Source of the DNA: Lachancea dasiensis
Taxonomy: Eukaryota > Ascomycota > Saccharomycetes > Saccharomycetales > Saccharomycetaceae
Direction of reading: 5' to 3'
Assembly (NCBI GenBank): GCA_900074725.1
Contig: LT598455.1
Location: forward strand, 373,802 to 437,801
DNA: 64,000 bases
Part shown: piece by piece, positions 18,566 to 28,945 of the stretch
Numbering within the stretch: position 1 is the first letter of the stretch
Layout of the letters: the number at the start of each line of letters is the position of its first letter
The notes under the pieces: generated by a model
Database searches by the model: none
What the model saw: only the letters and a program-made list of their open reading frames with translations
What the model was told of the DNA's origin: nothing
Position numbers and translations under genes: made by a program

Positions 18566-21442
18566 ATGGAAGAGGAGCTATACGATGAGTATGATTAAAT
18601 TGGTAGAACTCTATGGTCATAATATTTCATTCTAACTTTCGAACACAGGTTTGGAAACTTGATAGGAGCAGAATCGGATGATTCGATATCTGATGAGGAG
18701 CAACAGGATCTTCTGGTTGAAGAACCGGAGGAATTGGAGCACGACGGGCTAAATTCAACAGCACTAGCTGTCAGGAATAATCTGGATGATGCATTTTCAG
18801 ATGATGTGGAGGTTTTGGTCGAAACTGAAGACCGGCAAACCATTGAACGTCCTTTGGTGGAGCCGAGTGAGGCCGCTCGAGACGACACTGCTGTGTACAC
18901 TAAAGCGGTCGAAAATATTCCGCGAGCTTCTTACGATATGGAGTACCTGAAATCGTTGCTCAAAATACCAGAAAGGATAAAAAATGTTGCTGTACTGGGT
19001 GCACTGCAATCTGGGAAAACCTCGCTTATAGATATGTTAGTGTCTGAGGCACACGAAAAGATCCCTAACATATCGAAATTGGTACGAAAGGGGTGGAAAC
19101 CGCTCAAGTACCTGGATAACACAAAGCTCGAGATCGAGCGAGGTCTAAGTTGCAAGCTTAACGGCTTTACTTTCCTAGGCAGTGATCTTCAAAGCAAATC
19201 GGTGGCTATCACGATGCTCGATAGCCCTGGGCATGTTAATTTCATTGATGAGGTTACAGTGGCCACGGCGGCATCAGACTCGTGCCTCATAGTTATTGAT
19301 GTGGTAGAAGGTGTGACAGCGATGGTCCAGCAATTGATAAAACTGGCGCTCAATTTGAAGCAGAGGATAGTATTCGTCATAAACAAAATTGACCGATTGA
19401 TACTGGAATTGAAGCTACCGCCTCGGGATTCCTATTTAAAACTGGCACATTTAGTCAAGCAGATCCAAAAAGTCGCAGGTTATCACTACTCTCCAGAAAA
19501 AGATAATATATTATTCGCATCAGCTAAATTAGGCTTTACATTCAGCATCAGCGAGTTCGTTTTGTACAACTACTCGGGGCAGCTAGATGATAATCAGATG
19601 CGCGGATTGGTAGAAAGGCTATGGGGTAATGTTTACTTTCAGTCGGGAAAGTTCTCATCCCAAAAGAACGAAAAAATGATGCCGACTTTCTGCGAGTTTG
19701 TACTAGTGCCCTTGTACAAAATCTTTGCACATACTCTTTCTGGTGATCCAAAGAAGTTGGCATTGACATTGAAACGTCACTTCGATGTGGATTTGGATCA
19801 AGAGGATTTAAATGAAGATCCACAGCCGCTTTTGCGAAAGGTGCTGGGTCTGGTATTTCGTTTGCAAAAAGGGCTCATCCACAGTATTAATAATTTGACA
19901 TCTTCTGCACATGAAATGAATAGCGTTAAGTTGGCTCATCAGGGCTTTCCCATTCAAAGTGAATCATTTTTGGCTCATGTGATAAAACTCATGGATTATT
20001 GTGGGGACATTTGGGCTCTGGTCAGAGTTTATCAGGGAAGAATAAAGGTTCATGATACCTTTAGAGCAATAGATGCGGGTACGGCTAACGATGAAGACGT
20101 TCACCAATGTATAATTAAGGGTATTGGTATCATCGGCGGTAGATACATTTTACCCGTGGACGAAGCTAATGAAGGTCAAATCATTCTCATAAATGGAATA
20201 GATAAATTTTTCACTAAGTCGGGCACCATAACAAACTCTACGACCGCTTCTTTCCCCCCAATTAACTATCTGAATGAACCTGTCTTCAAAATTGTCCTGA
20301 AAGCTTTAAACCCAAGAGAACTTCCATTGATGGTAGAGGGGTTAAACAAAATAAATAAGCTTTACCCTGGAATGATAACATGTGTGGAAGAAAGTGGTGA
20401 AACCATCGTGTTAGGTACTGGGGAACTTTACCTGGATTGCTTACTCTATGATCTCAGAACCAATTACGCCAAAATAGAAATTCAAGTCTCGAATCCTCTA
20501 GTAAAGTTTGCTGAAAGCTGTATGGGAGAGTCATTTGCGTCTATTCCTGTGAGTAATGCTAACGAAACGCTGACTGTAAGCATGGGCGCGCAAGTTTTGG
20601 AAACTGACTTGGTAAACGACATATCCAATGGCGTTATTCCTGACACTGAGACTGAAAATTTGCCATGGCTGTCTAAAATGCTGCGTAAAAGTTATCACTG
20701 GGATTCTCTAGCGGCAAGAAACGTGTGGGGGATGCACAAAGGAAATACACTGGTCAACGACACTTTGCCCGATGATGTTGACCAAGAATTACTCTCAGAT
20801 CTCAAGGACTCAATCTACCAGGGCTTCGAGTGGGCAATAAGAGAAGGCCCTCTGGCCGAGGAGCCCATCTTTGGGGTAAACTTTCGAATTTTGAATTTTT
20901 CGATCGATGGTGATATCCCAATGGGCCAGTTAATCTCCCTTGTGCGAAAAGCATGTTACGTGGCTTTTTTGACCGCCGAACCAGCTCTTTTAGAGCCTAT
21001 TTACGAGGTGAATGTTTTGGCTCACGATCTTCTGACAGATGTCGTCGAGGAACTTTTTGCAAAAAGACGTGGGGGTCGTATTTATAAACGCTTAAAAATT
21101 CCTGCAACTCCATTAGTCGAAATACGGGGCTGTATTCCTGTTATTGACTCTATAGGTTTTGAGACAGATCTGCGCCTAGCGACGAACGGTGAAGCCATGT
21201 GCCAATTGCATTTTTGCAAGAAAACATGGCGTAAGGTCCCCGGGAACGTGATGGACGAAAACGCGGCCATTCCCAAGTTAAAATCAGCACCCCCAGAGAG
21301 CATGAGCCGCGACTTCGTGATGAAAACTAGGCGTCGGAAGGGACTTTCGTCGGATGGCTACGCAACACAAGATGGCCCCTCGTTGGAACGCTATATTGAC
21401 GCCGACCTATTTCAAAAATTGAAGGAGAAACAGCTTCTTTAA
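18566..21442 (+). CDS. SNU114: U5 snRNP GTPase of the spliceosome, gene with a 5' intron
   Basis: The coding exons are 18566-18588 and 18649-21442, giving 938 residues against 1008 in S. cerevisiae. Exon 1 encodes MEEELYDE and splices onto FGNLIGAESDD, matching the family start DEFGNLIG. Without splicing the frame hits TAA four codons into the intron. The EF-2-like G domain shows GALQSGKT (about 125-132), DSPGH (about 199-203) and NKID (about 253-256). The C-terminal EF2-like domains end with RDFVMKTRRRKGLS and a short tail. The protein controls Brr2 action in spliceosome activation and disassembly. Its position between TPO5 and EBP2 matches YKL173W. Confidence 0.95.
18589..18648 (+). other. 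Spliceosomal intron of SNU114 (60 nt)
   Basis: The 5' splice site is GTATGA. The branch sequence is TTCTAAC with the branch A at 18635, 13 nt before the AG. The 3' end is CACAG. Removal joins codon 8 (GA|G) in frame. Retention introduces an early TAA. Confidence 0.88.
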
Positions 21443-21721
21443 GATGTGGCCTAACTGAATAAGCAGTATCGATGAAGCTAGATGCGGCTACAGAGGCCCA
21501 GTATGTGGACTGCGCTGATGGCATCTTACTTTCCGGAATTTTTTTTCCGCCCAAAAGAGCTACAAGCAGAAAATGGTGGATATTTTTGAAATCAGCTAAA
21601 CTGTTCACCCTCTAATGACCAATATCTGGGGCAATTCCTCAGAGTACTTAGTCGGAAATCGAGCTTCGTATTCTTTCGTTGATGATCCCATTATTAGTGA
21701 GCTTTCGTGGGAAACGCTCTA

Positions 21722-21776
21722 GCTCATCGCCTAGTCAAAAAAATTTTCAGATGAGATGAGATGAGAGGCGATGAGC
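21722..21776. promoter_or_regulatory. PAC-RRPE-PAC ribosome-biogenesis module before EBP2
   Basis: Two inverted PAC boxes, GCTCATCGC (21722-21730) and GCGATGAGC (21768-21776), flank an RRPE box AAAAATTTTCA (21739-21749). A GATGA tandem repeat lies between RRPE and the second PAC. The module ends 44 bp before the EBP2 ATG. These are the Dot6/Tod6 and Stb3 sites of ribosome-biogenesis genes, which fits EBP2. The rest of the 377-bp SNU114-EBP2 gap holds nothing recognised. Confidence 0.75.
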
Positions 21777-21819
21777 ACTTCTAGTCAGCAACACAACAAA
21801 CCGCATTCAAAGCTTCAAT

Positions 21820-23019
21820 ATGGGTAAGGGATTCAAATTGAAGGAGCTTTTATCCCACCAAAAGGAGATTGCCAAATTGGACAAAAAGGCAGAGGCCAAA
21901 AATGCTCAAAAGAAGATGAAAGACGAGCCTATTGTTGTCGGCCATGAAGACGTTAAGAAAGCGAGCGCAGTTGCCGCAGATGCTCCAAACGACCAAGTGG
22001 AAGAAGATGACTATAAGAGCGAGACACTTTCTAGAAAAGAACGCAGGAAATTGAAGAAGTTGGAGAAGAAAATGCTATCTCAAGACCCTAGCGATGCCGA
22101 GGACGACGAGGCGGAGTCTGACACCGGCAAAAAGTTGGATCTGGAAAAACTGGAAATGAGCGAGTCAGAAGACGAGGGTGACGAGGAGGCCGAAGAAGGT
22201 GACGAAAAGGATGAGGATAACTCTCAGCAAGGCGAAGCTGAAGAAGAAGAAGACGTCGCACTCTCCGACGTGGAATTCGATTCAGACGCTGATGTTGTTC
22301 CTCACCAGAAACTCACCATCAACAATGCCAAGGCCATCAACCACTCCTTAGAACGCATCCAATTGCCCTGGAAGAAGCATTCTTTCCAGGAACATCAATC
22401 CATCACCTCAGAAAACACCACTGACGAAGGAATCAAGGACATTTACGACGACACGGAACGTGAATTGGCATTCTACAAACAATCCCTAGACGCTGTGCTG
22501 CGGGCCAAGCGGGAATTACAAAGCTTGAAAGTTCCTTTTAAAAGGCCCCTGGATTATTTTGCCGAGATGGTCAAGAGCGACGAACATATGGACAAGCTGA
22601 AGACGAAGCTTGTCAGCGAAGCCAGCGATCGTAAGGCCCGTGAAGATGCTCGTAAACAAAGACAGCTCAAGAAATTCGGAAAGCAGGTTCAAGTGGCTAC
22701 GCTGCAAAGCCGTCAAAAGGAGAAGAAAGAAACTTTGGACCGTATCAAATCTCTCAAGCAAAAGCGTAAGCACAATGAAATTGACGACGCCGCCTTTGAT
22801 GTGGGAGTCGAAGAAGCAACGTCAGAGAAGCCTGAAAAAAGGCACAAGCCAAATGGTAAGAGACTGGCTAAGGACGCTAAGTATGGTCAAGGTGGGATGA
22901 AGCGTTTCAAGCGCAAGAATGATGCCAACTCGTCGTCTGATGTCTCTGGGTTCTCCTCCAATAAGATGAAGGGTAAGTCATCTCGTCCCGGGAAGAGCAG
23001 ACGCGCTAAACGCTTCTAA
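21820..23019 (+). CDS. EBP2: Nucleolar 60S assembly factor Ebp2
   Basis: 399 residues, against 427 in S. cerevisiae. The N-terminal half is highly acidic and Lys-rich with coiled-coil character (KERRKLKKLEKKM, then long Glu/Asp runs). The conserved core follows: ERIQLPWKKHSFQEH, then DDTERELAFYKQSLDAVLRAKRELQ in two neighbouring stretches, then VPFKRPLDYFAEMVKSDEHM. The C-terminus is very basic (KSSRPGKSRRAKRF) and nuclear-targeting. The family is needed for 27S pre-rRNA processing and 60S assembly. The promoter carries a clean PAC/RRPE module. Confidence 0.93.
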   Translation: MGKGFKLKELLSHQKEIAKLDKKAEAKNAQKKMKDEPIVVGHEDVKKASAVAADAPNDQVEEDDYKSETLSRKERRKLKKLEKKMLSQDPSDAEDDEAESDTGKKLDLEKLEMSESEDEGDEEAEEGDEKDEDNSQQGEAEEEEDVALSDVEFDSDADVVPHQKLTINNAKAINHSLERIQLPWKKHSFQEHQSITSENTTDEGIKDIYDDTERELAFYKQSLDAVLRAKRELQSLKVPFKRPLDYFAEMVKSDEHMDKLKTKLVSEASDRKAREDARKQRQLKKFGKQVQVATLQSRQKEKKETLDRIKSLKQKRKHNEIDDAAFDVGVEEATSEKPEKRHKPNGKRLAKDAKYGQGGMKRFKRKNDANSSSDVSGFSSNKMKGKSSRPGKSRRAKRF

Positions 23020-23238
23020 TTCGCCTTGCTATATAGAAGAGGGACCACAGGCTCGACCTTTTTGCATTGTATAATAGAATTCAAAAAACTTACAAACCAT
23101 CGAGCTGTCCGAACTGACTTGCCACGGTTGAAGAATCACGTAGGGGTTGAAATCCAGCTGCGGGCGGTGTCCAGTGTTTCCAGGGTCGTTAATTTTATCG
23201 TTTTTGTTTAAAACTGACACCTAGCCGTTAATTAATCG

Positions 23239-23249
23239 TCGTATATAAA
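23239..23249 (+). promoter_or_regulatory. Sterol regulatory element overlapping a TATA box, ERG20 promoter
   Basis: TCGTATA (23239-23245) is the 7-bp Upc2/Ecm22 sterol element of S. cerevisiae. It overlaps TATATAAA (23242-23249), 106 bp before the ERG20 ATG. Function is inferred from motif, position and target. Nothing else was recognised in the 335-bp EBP2-ERG20 gap. Confidence 0.5.
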
Positions 23250-23354
23250 GAAAAAGCTAACAACTATCGTGAAATGCCATTAAAGCCTTGTGCTCGAAGA
23301 GTTTGACGTAAACACAACTCACCTCCCATCAATTGAGTATTCCAGATATTGAAA

Positions 23355-24410
23355 ATGTCCAAGGCTGATAAAAGAGATAAGTTTTTGAGCGTTTTTCCCA
23401 AACTCGTGGATGAATTGAAGTCCATCTTGTCTGGCTACGGTATGACCGAGGATGCTATTCAATGGTACGAAAACTCGCTCAATTACAATACACCAGGAGG
23501 GAAGCTGAATCGTGGATTGTCAGTGGTTGACACGTATGCCATCTTGAAGGGTAAGGACTCTTACGCTGAGCTTTCCGAAGAAGAATATTTCAAACTGGCC
23601 ATGCTAGGATGGTGCATTGAGCTTCTACAGGCCTATTTCTTGGTGGCTGACGATATGATGGACAAATCTATCACCAGAAGGGGCCAGCCATGCTGGTACC
23701 GTGTTGCAGAAGTGGGCGAAATTGCCATCAACGACGCGTTCATGTTGGAGGGTGCCATTTACTGCTTGTTGAAGAACCACTTCAAGCAAGAGAAGTACTA
23801 CGTGGACCTGTTGGAGCTTTTCCATGACGTGACATTCCAAACTGAATTGGGTCAGCTGTTGGACTTGATCACTGCACCTGAGGAACGCGTCGACCTCAGC
23901 AAGTTCTCCCTTGAAAGACACTCCTTCATCGTGCGTTTCAAGACAGCCTATTATTCGTTCTATCTGCCAGTTGCCTTAGCGATGTACGCCGCCGGTATTA
24001 ATGACGAGCGTGACTTGAAGCAGGCCCGTGACGTATTGATTCCTTTGGGTGAATACTTTCAGATTCAAGACGACTTCTTGGACTGCTTCGGCAAGCCCGA
24101 AGATATCGGCAAGATCGGAACTGACATCCAGGATAATAAATGCTCCTGGGTTGTGAACACTGCTCTTAAATTGTGCAGTACAGAACAGAGACAAGTCTTG
24201 GACACAAATTACGGGAAAAAGGACTCCGAGTGCGAAGCTAAATGCAAGCAAGTGTTCAGCGAATTGAAAATCGATGCTATTTACCACGACTACGAGGAGA
24301 AAACTGCTCACGACTTAAGAAACTTGATTCAAAGCACCGACGAGTCCCGTGGGTTCAAGGGCCAAGTTTTGTCCGCTTTCCTTGACAAGGTGTACAAGAG
24401 ACAGAAGTAA
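23355..24410 (+). CDS. ERG20: Farnesyl/geranyl diphosphate synthase
   Basis: 351 residues, against 352 in S. cerevisiae. The ATG at 23355 is preceded in frame by a TTG that is not needed. Both Asp-rich motifs are present: ADDMMDKSITRRGQ (first DDxxD region, about 100-105) and QIQDDFLDCFGKPEDIG (second, about 240). The C-terminus ends in LDKVYKRQK, as in the family. It condenses DMAPP and IPP to GPP and FPP in the cytosol, feeding sterols, dolichol, ubiquinone and prenylation. Gene order ERG20-QCR8 matches YJL167W-YJL166W. Confidence 0.97.
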   Translation: MSKADKRDKFLSVFPKLVDELKSILSGYGMTEDAIQWYENSLNYNTPGGKLNRGLSVVDTYAILKGKDSYAELSEEEYFKLAMLGWCIELLQAYFLVADDMMDKSITRRGQPCWYRVAEVGEIAINDAFMLEGAIYCLLKNHFKQEKYYVDLLELFHDVTFQTELGQLLDLITAPEERVDLSKFSLERHSFIVRFKTAYYSFYLPVALAMYAAGINDERDLKQARDVLIPLGEYFQIQDDFLDCFGKPEDIGKIGTDIQDNKCSWVVNTALKLCSTEQRQVLDTNYGKKDSECEAKCKQVFSELKIDAIYHDYEEKTAHDLRNLIQSTDESRGFKGQVLSAFLDKVYKRQK

Positions 24411-24546
24411 CCTAAGGAAAGTCGAAAATAAAAAAGGGCTCGTCAGTTCACTACCCAATCCGCCAGCCCAAAGTCTCGCTACTTATCGATATATCGGCCT
24501 CTAATTCTGCTACATAGTTCTAAGTGCTTGTGACATCCTCTCCTCG

Positions 24547-24554
24547 ACCAATCA
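24547..24554. promoter_or_regulatory. HAP2/3/4/5 CCAAT site before QCR8
   Basis: ACCAATCA, the complement of TGATTGGT, is a perfect TNATTGGT match about 195 bp upstream of the QCR8 ATG. HAP control of respiratory-chain genes is established in S. cerevisiae. The 337-bp ERG20-QCR8 gap shows no other recognised element. Confidence 0.5.
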
Positions 24555-24747
24555 TATCTCAGTATTGTATTAGTTGTTAGCCAGTTTGATATCAGTTCGT
24601 ACGAAAATGCTGGAAGAAAAACTTGAACGCTCTATTATGTGATTCTTGACTACTTGTCAGTTCACCTCGGATTTAGAGGTTCTCTGTCAATTTCGTTTTG
24701 GCGTTTCTGAAATCGTAACTACATTATATCCTGCATTTAGAAACACA

Positions 24748-25032
24748 ATGGGTGGTGCGTCAGCTAAAACTTTCATGGGATGGTGGGGTAGCATTGGCTC
24801 CCCAAAGCAAAAGGGCGTCACGTCGTATGCGGTCTCTCCATACGCTCAAAAGCCTTTGAACGGAATTTACCACAACGCTGTGTTCAACACTTTTAGAAGA
24901 GTGAAGTCCCAGGTCCTATACGTGGCGATCCCAGCAGGCTTGTACTGGATGTGGTGGGTCAACTGCAGGGACTACAACGAGTACCTTTACACCAAGGCCG
25001 GCAAGGAAGAACTTGACAGAGTAAATGTCTAA
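24748..25032 (+). CDS. QCR8: Ubiquinol-cytochrome c reductase subunit 8
   Basis: 94 residues, the same length as S. cerevisiae Qcr8. The ATG at 24748 starts MGGASAKTFMGWWG. The frame is open upstream but homology begins here. It continues with PKQKGVTSYAVSPYAQKPL, FNTFRRVKSQVLYVAIPAG and the end KAGKEELDRVNV. It has a single membrane helix near residues 50-70 and is a subunit of respiratory complex III in the mitochondrial inner membrane, next to cytochrome b. Confidence 0.97.
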   Translation: MGGASAKTFMGWWGSIGSPKQKGVTSYAVSPYAQKPLNGIYHNAVFNTFRRVKSQVLYVAIPAGLYWMWWVNCRDYNEYLYTKAGKEELDRVNV

Positions 25033-25542
25033 GCAGAGAGGTTGTGGGAGCGCGGCCTTTCCTTTACTGGGTCCGCTCTCTAGTGCTGTCTCTCGTCTGC
25101 GGACGGTTGAGTATTTATTATTCCTTATTTTATGAGCCCGTATCGAAAGCGGTGCAAAAACGTCGAGGCATGTGTGCCAATGGGTGAACTTCACTGCATG
25201 CCGATTACAAGGGAGTCAGGAAGCTGACAGAAGTCTTCTGAAACGTTTTGTAAGTGTTTAGTTCTAGAGATGTACATGAAAATATAAAAATCCATCAAGA
25301 GTCTTCATGTGGCCACCGATGAATTCCTCTATGGTACTTGAGAAAGGTTTCGGAAGGGTTTGCCGGCCTGACAGGAGTCACAAGGACTCAGTGTGCTCGT
25401 CAGTGTGTACGTTTAACGTGATGTGTGTTTTAATTAGAATATTATATGGTAGCTCATCGTCCTCGCCAGCTGTCCGCAACTTGAACAACGTCTTAAGGGT
25501 TCTCGAGTTTACTCTTTTCCGAGGTTGTTAGAGAATGTAGCG
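25033..25542. other. Intergenic region QCR8-NNK1
   Basis: These 510 bp hold the QCR8 3' flank and the NNK1 promoter. No gene, tRNA or recognised element was seen. Confidence 0.5.
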
Positions 25543-28110
25543 ATGGCTAATAGACTCGAAAAGACTCCAAGCTCGCAACTGAGCAAACAATTGCAAAAAT
25601 TTGGGTCCAAAGTCTCCTCTCTAAACGATTCCAGTGAAACCTTCAAAGCTCCCCCTCATGAGAACAAGGGTGGCGAAGTGGAGGGTGTGAATAGTTCCAT
25701 TTTGGAGGCGAATAAGGGTTGTGCGAGATCAATTCGGGCACCTGACGGTGCAAAGGCGGATGAATGTAAAGACGGGCTTTCCCCTGCCAAGCGGAGATAC
25801 AGTCAAGAGCAGCATTCCAGGTCCAGAAATACACTTATAAGAGTTTACTCAGAAAATGAGAGGTCCAATTTCAATGATTTTACAGGTGCCCGTTTGTACG
25901 ACGACTTGAAGTATAGGCCTGTACATCACGATGGCAGTAGCGGCTCTCCCGTGAGAAGCAGTCCAATCGATATAGCATCCAAGTCAAAGCGGCGACACTC
26001 TTTTGAAGAGGACCTTAAAATTGCTCGAGTCGGGCCACACATACCGGGAGAGACCTACAATGACATGCAGGATGAATACGTGCCGGACTTTGACTTCTCC
26101 AATGTTGTTTCTCAGTGGCAAAGCGACGAGCATCTCAATGCTTCAGTCAACTCAACGGAGACCGAATATCCACGAGCTTACAATGGGACAGACTATGATG
26201 CGGACCTCAGTCGTTCCTCCTCTATGTCATCCTCATCCATTATTCTGCGTACATCACACGCCAAAGTCGCCCCAATTCCTTTACCGGAGGGAAAGCTACC
26301 AATCGTGTCCCCGAGTCGCATTCCTCATCACGACCTGGGTACTAATTTCAATGACAAGCCATCGCGGGCATCTCCATTGACGTACTACCGCACGAGACCT
26401 GCTCTCAGCATACAACCAAACAACGAACACATTAGGAATTTCAAGAGGCAAAGATCCGGTCAAGAATTAGATTCACCATGTTCGCCTTGGACTGGTACTT
26501 CGGTGGCTGCGACTAGCTACATCTCGTCGCAAGATGGCCGTTTATCGACAGAAGATCTCAAGAGCATCCTTGACTGCCTTCCTACGGACTTTTTTGGATT
26601 GCCCTACAGTCGGAGAAAGAGGGTTCTGTTGGACAAGTATCCAGGTATTGATTATAAATCAGTTATGCCCCGTCTGAAAAAGACTCACCTGTCATCAGAG
26701 AATAGCAATACCCAGTCGCAGGCCAATGTGTCAAGACGCGGTTCTTTGGCGTCTCAGTACCTTAGCTCATTCACCCCTTCTTCTTCCTCTTACAAGCCTA
26801 ATGACAAGGGCGCGGTTGTCATGGGGCATATGTTAGGGAAAATCATTGGTTTCGGTGCTTGGGGTATGGTAAGAGAGTGTTACCAGATCAAAGAGGATAT
26901 GAACAAAAGCGGAATCTCCAGTGAGTCAATGAAAGCTGTAAAGATAGTGAGGTTCAGAAATAATGCCACGGTCAAAGCCAGAGTCCTTAAAGAAGTGGAG
27001 CTGTGGTCTAGACTGAAACATAGCAACCTGCTTCCCTTGTTACAATGGAAACTCGATGATGATAACGCAGTATACTGCTTAACAGATAAAGTAAGTGGTG
27101 GAACGTTGTACGATTTAGTCGCATCATGGGGCAATGCTAAAGATTCCGCGATCGACCTCTCTCTTCGATGTCAAGTAACTGCGAATTTAGGGCTTCAGAT
27201 TGTAAGAGCTCTGAGATACATGCATTCTCAACATGTTGTCCATGGTGATGTTAAATTGGAGAACTGCTTACTCGCAGAACGCTGTGAGAATCAATGGACT
27301 GTCATTTTGTGCGATTTTGGCATGAGCTCTGAGTTTGGAAAAAACGAAGATGAGCGAGATAATCAAGAAATCTCTCGAAGCCCGTTTCTCACCCTGCGAC
27401 GGGTCGAGGAGCCTCCGAAGAGCAGTCCGCTCCCTTCTGCTAAAGAGCGACCTACTATTTCAAGATCTGAGTCCAGCACCGAAACCACTCTTGGTCTTAA
27501 GCCTAATAAACAGTTCAGAAACAAGCATTTGAATCTGGGAAACTCGCTGGTGGGAGTGAGCTCTTTTCCAAAAAATTACGGACCGGGTTTAACTAGCACA
27601 AATTTATCTAGAATTTTTCCGTCCAAAGGAGAGTTGACAGCACCCGGCATTAAAAAAAGTGAAGGGGAGGCTTCCCCTGTCACCACCAACTTAGAATCGA
27701 CCCCAAGCAGCTGCAGTGAGGAGAAGGAATCGCCTTCTTTGAGTATTATAGGATCACTACCATATGCTGCACCTGAACTATTGGAGCCCGTTCCACCGCC
27801 ACTAGCACCATCGGCCGATGTTTGGGCTCTGGGGGTCACCATTTATACAATGCTAATGGGAAAACTTCTTTTCAAGCATGATTACGAACCGAGGCTGCGG
27901 GCGATGATAGCGGCTGCTAAATACGACAGCCGGCCATTGGAAGACGTTTGCAGCTCAAATTCGAATCAACCTCCCGACGGGCCAAATACATTATATCAAG
28001 CCGTGAAAGGATCCCTTCTCAAGGACACCTCTGCAAGATGGACATTGGATGCCGTCGGAAATGCGTTACACGAATATGTTAATTCACTTGATGCCCTTCA
28101 AAGCTCTTGA
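25543..28110 (+). CDS. NNK1: Nnk1-type Ser/Thr protein kinase (nitrogen/TORC1 network)
   Basis: 855 residues from the ATG at 25543. The N-terminal 430 residues are Ser-rich and disordered. The kinase domain begins around VMGHMLGKIIGFGAWGMV, with the lysine in MKAVKIVRF. The catalytic loop reads HGDVKLEN, with HGD in place of the usual HRD, and is followed by CDFGMSSEFG. About 140 residues, mostly Ser-rich, are inserted between DFG and YAAPELLEP. The domain ends near the C-terminus. The S. cerevisiae protein is linked to nitrogen metabolism and binds TORC1. Position between ERG20/QCR8 and MRPL38 fits YKL171W. Confidence 0.85.
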   Translation: MANRLEKTPSSQLSKQLQKFGSKVSSLNDSSETFKAPPHENKGGEVEGVNSSILEANKGCARSIRAPDGAKADECKDGLSPAKRRYSQEQHSRSRNTLIRVYSENERSNFNDFTGARLYDDLKYRPVHHDGSSGSPVRSSPIDIASKSKRRHSFEEDLKIARVGPHIPGETYNDMQDEYVPDFDFSNVVSQWQSDEHLNASVNSTETEYPRAYNGTDYDADLSRSSSMSSSSIILRTSHAKVAPIPLPEGKLPIVSPSRIPHHDLGTNFNDKPSRASPLTYYRTRPALSIQPNNEHIRNFKRQRSGQELDSPCSPWTGTSVAATSYISSQDGRLSTEDLKSILDCLPTDFFGLPYSRRKRVLLDKYPGIDYKSVMPRLKKTHLSSENSNTQSQANVSRRGSLASQYLSSFTPSSSSYKPNDKGAVVMGHMLGKIIGFGAWGMVRECYQIKEDMNKSGISSESMKAVKIVRFRNNATVKARVLKEVELWSRLKHSNLLPLLQWKLDDDNAVYCLTDKVSGGTLYDLVASWGNAKDSAIDLSLRCQVTANLGLQIVRALRYMHSQHVVHGDVKLENCLLAERCENQWTVILCDFGMSSEFGKNEDERDNQEISRSPFLTLRRVEEPPKSSPLPSAKERPTISRSESSTETTLGLKPNKQFRNKHLNLGNSLVGVSSFPKNYGPGLTSTNLSRIFPSKGELTAPGIKKSEGEASPVTTNLESTPSSCSEEKESPSLSIIGSLPYAAPELLEPVPPPLAPSADVWALGVTIYTMLMGKLLFKHDYEPRLRAMIAAAKYDSRPLEDVCSSNSNQPPDGPNTLYQAVKGSLLKDTSARWTLDAVGNALHEYVNSLDALQSS

Positions 28111-28392
28111 AACTGTCAGATTTTTTTTGAAGGCCAAACCAGGTAGCGCATTCTCACAGGTCATGCTAGCAGCACTACCTTACGAGCAGCGACGTAAATC
28201 TCTTGTATATTGTATGTCAAAAGTGTTGATGTTATTTTGAACGAATGCCAAAATTTTATGTACAAATCTCATACTAACTAATAAGCGATGAAAACCAAGC
28301 TTTCTATGCTCTTAGATGATTTGATATAGAAAACAATTGAGTAGCCCTTGAGATTTTCGCGCTCCTTCCTTTCAAGTCTCTAGTATACAAAA

Positions 28393-28809
28393 ATGATTTA
28401 TCTTAAGTCTATGCTAAGAGTCATTGACAACTCTGGTGCTCAAATGGCAGAATGCATCAAAGTTTTAAGAAAAGGCTCACCAAAGTCGCCGGCCAGAGTT
28501 GGGGACAAAGTCGTTTGTGTGGTCCAAAAAGCTAGACCGTTGACTCAAAACATCACTGGTACCTCAAATACCAACCGCGTCAAGAAAGGAGACATTGTGC
28601 ATGCGGTCATAGTGCGTACAAAGCAGAAAAATTCTATTCGCAGTGACGGTTCGGCCGTGAGCTTCGGAGACAACGCGTGCGTTCTGATTAATAAAAACAG
28701 TGGTGAGCCACTTGGTTCAAGAATCATGGCCAATGATGGCTGCGTAAGTAGAGAATTAAGGGAAAAAGGCTTCAACAAAATCTGCTCATTAGCAAGCAGA
28801 GTCGTCTAG
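28393..28809 (+). CDS. MRPL38: Mitochondrial ribosomal protein uL14m
   Basis: 138 residues, the length of S. cerevisiae Mrpl38. It is a plain uL14 fold: [20 protein letters not shown] at the start, [23 protein letters not shown], the middle [10 protein letters not shown], and the end [19 protein letters not shown]. It has no cleavable-looking presequence. It is a large-subunit protein of the mitochondrial ribosome, at the interface. The gene is convergent with the HAL5/KKQ8-type kinase 137 bp away, matching YKL170W and YKL168C. Confidence 0.95.
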   Translation: MIYLKSMLRVIDNSGAQMAECIKVLRKGSPKSPARVGDKVVCVVQKARPLTQNITGTSNTNRVKKGDIVHAVIVRTKQKNSIRSDGSAVSFGDNACVLINKNSGEPLGSRIMANDGCVSRELREKGFNKICSLASRVV

Positions 28810-28945
28810 TATGGAACAGAACTTTGGGCATCATTATCATTTGTTCGGATTGTCACTATAAACCTCCTGTATATATAACTAGTAAGACAAACCTATCTTT
28901 GAGAATTTCGCACAGATTAGAAATTAGGAATTGTAGGTCACCCGT

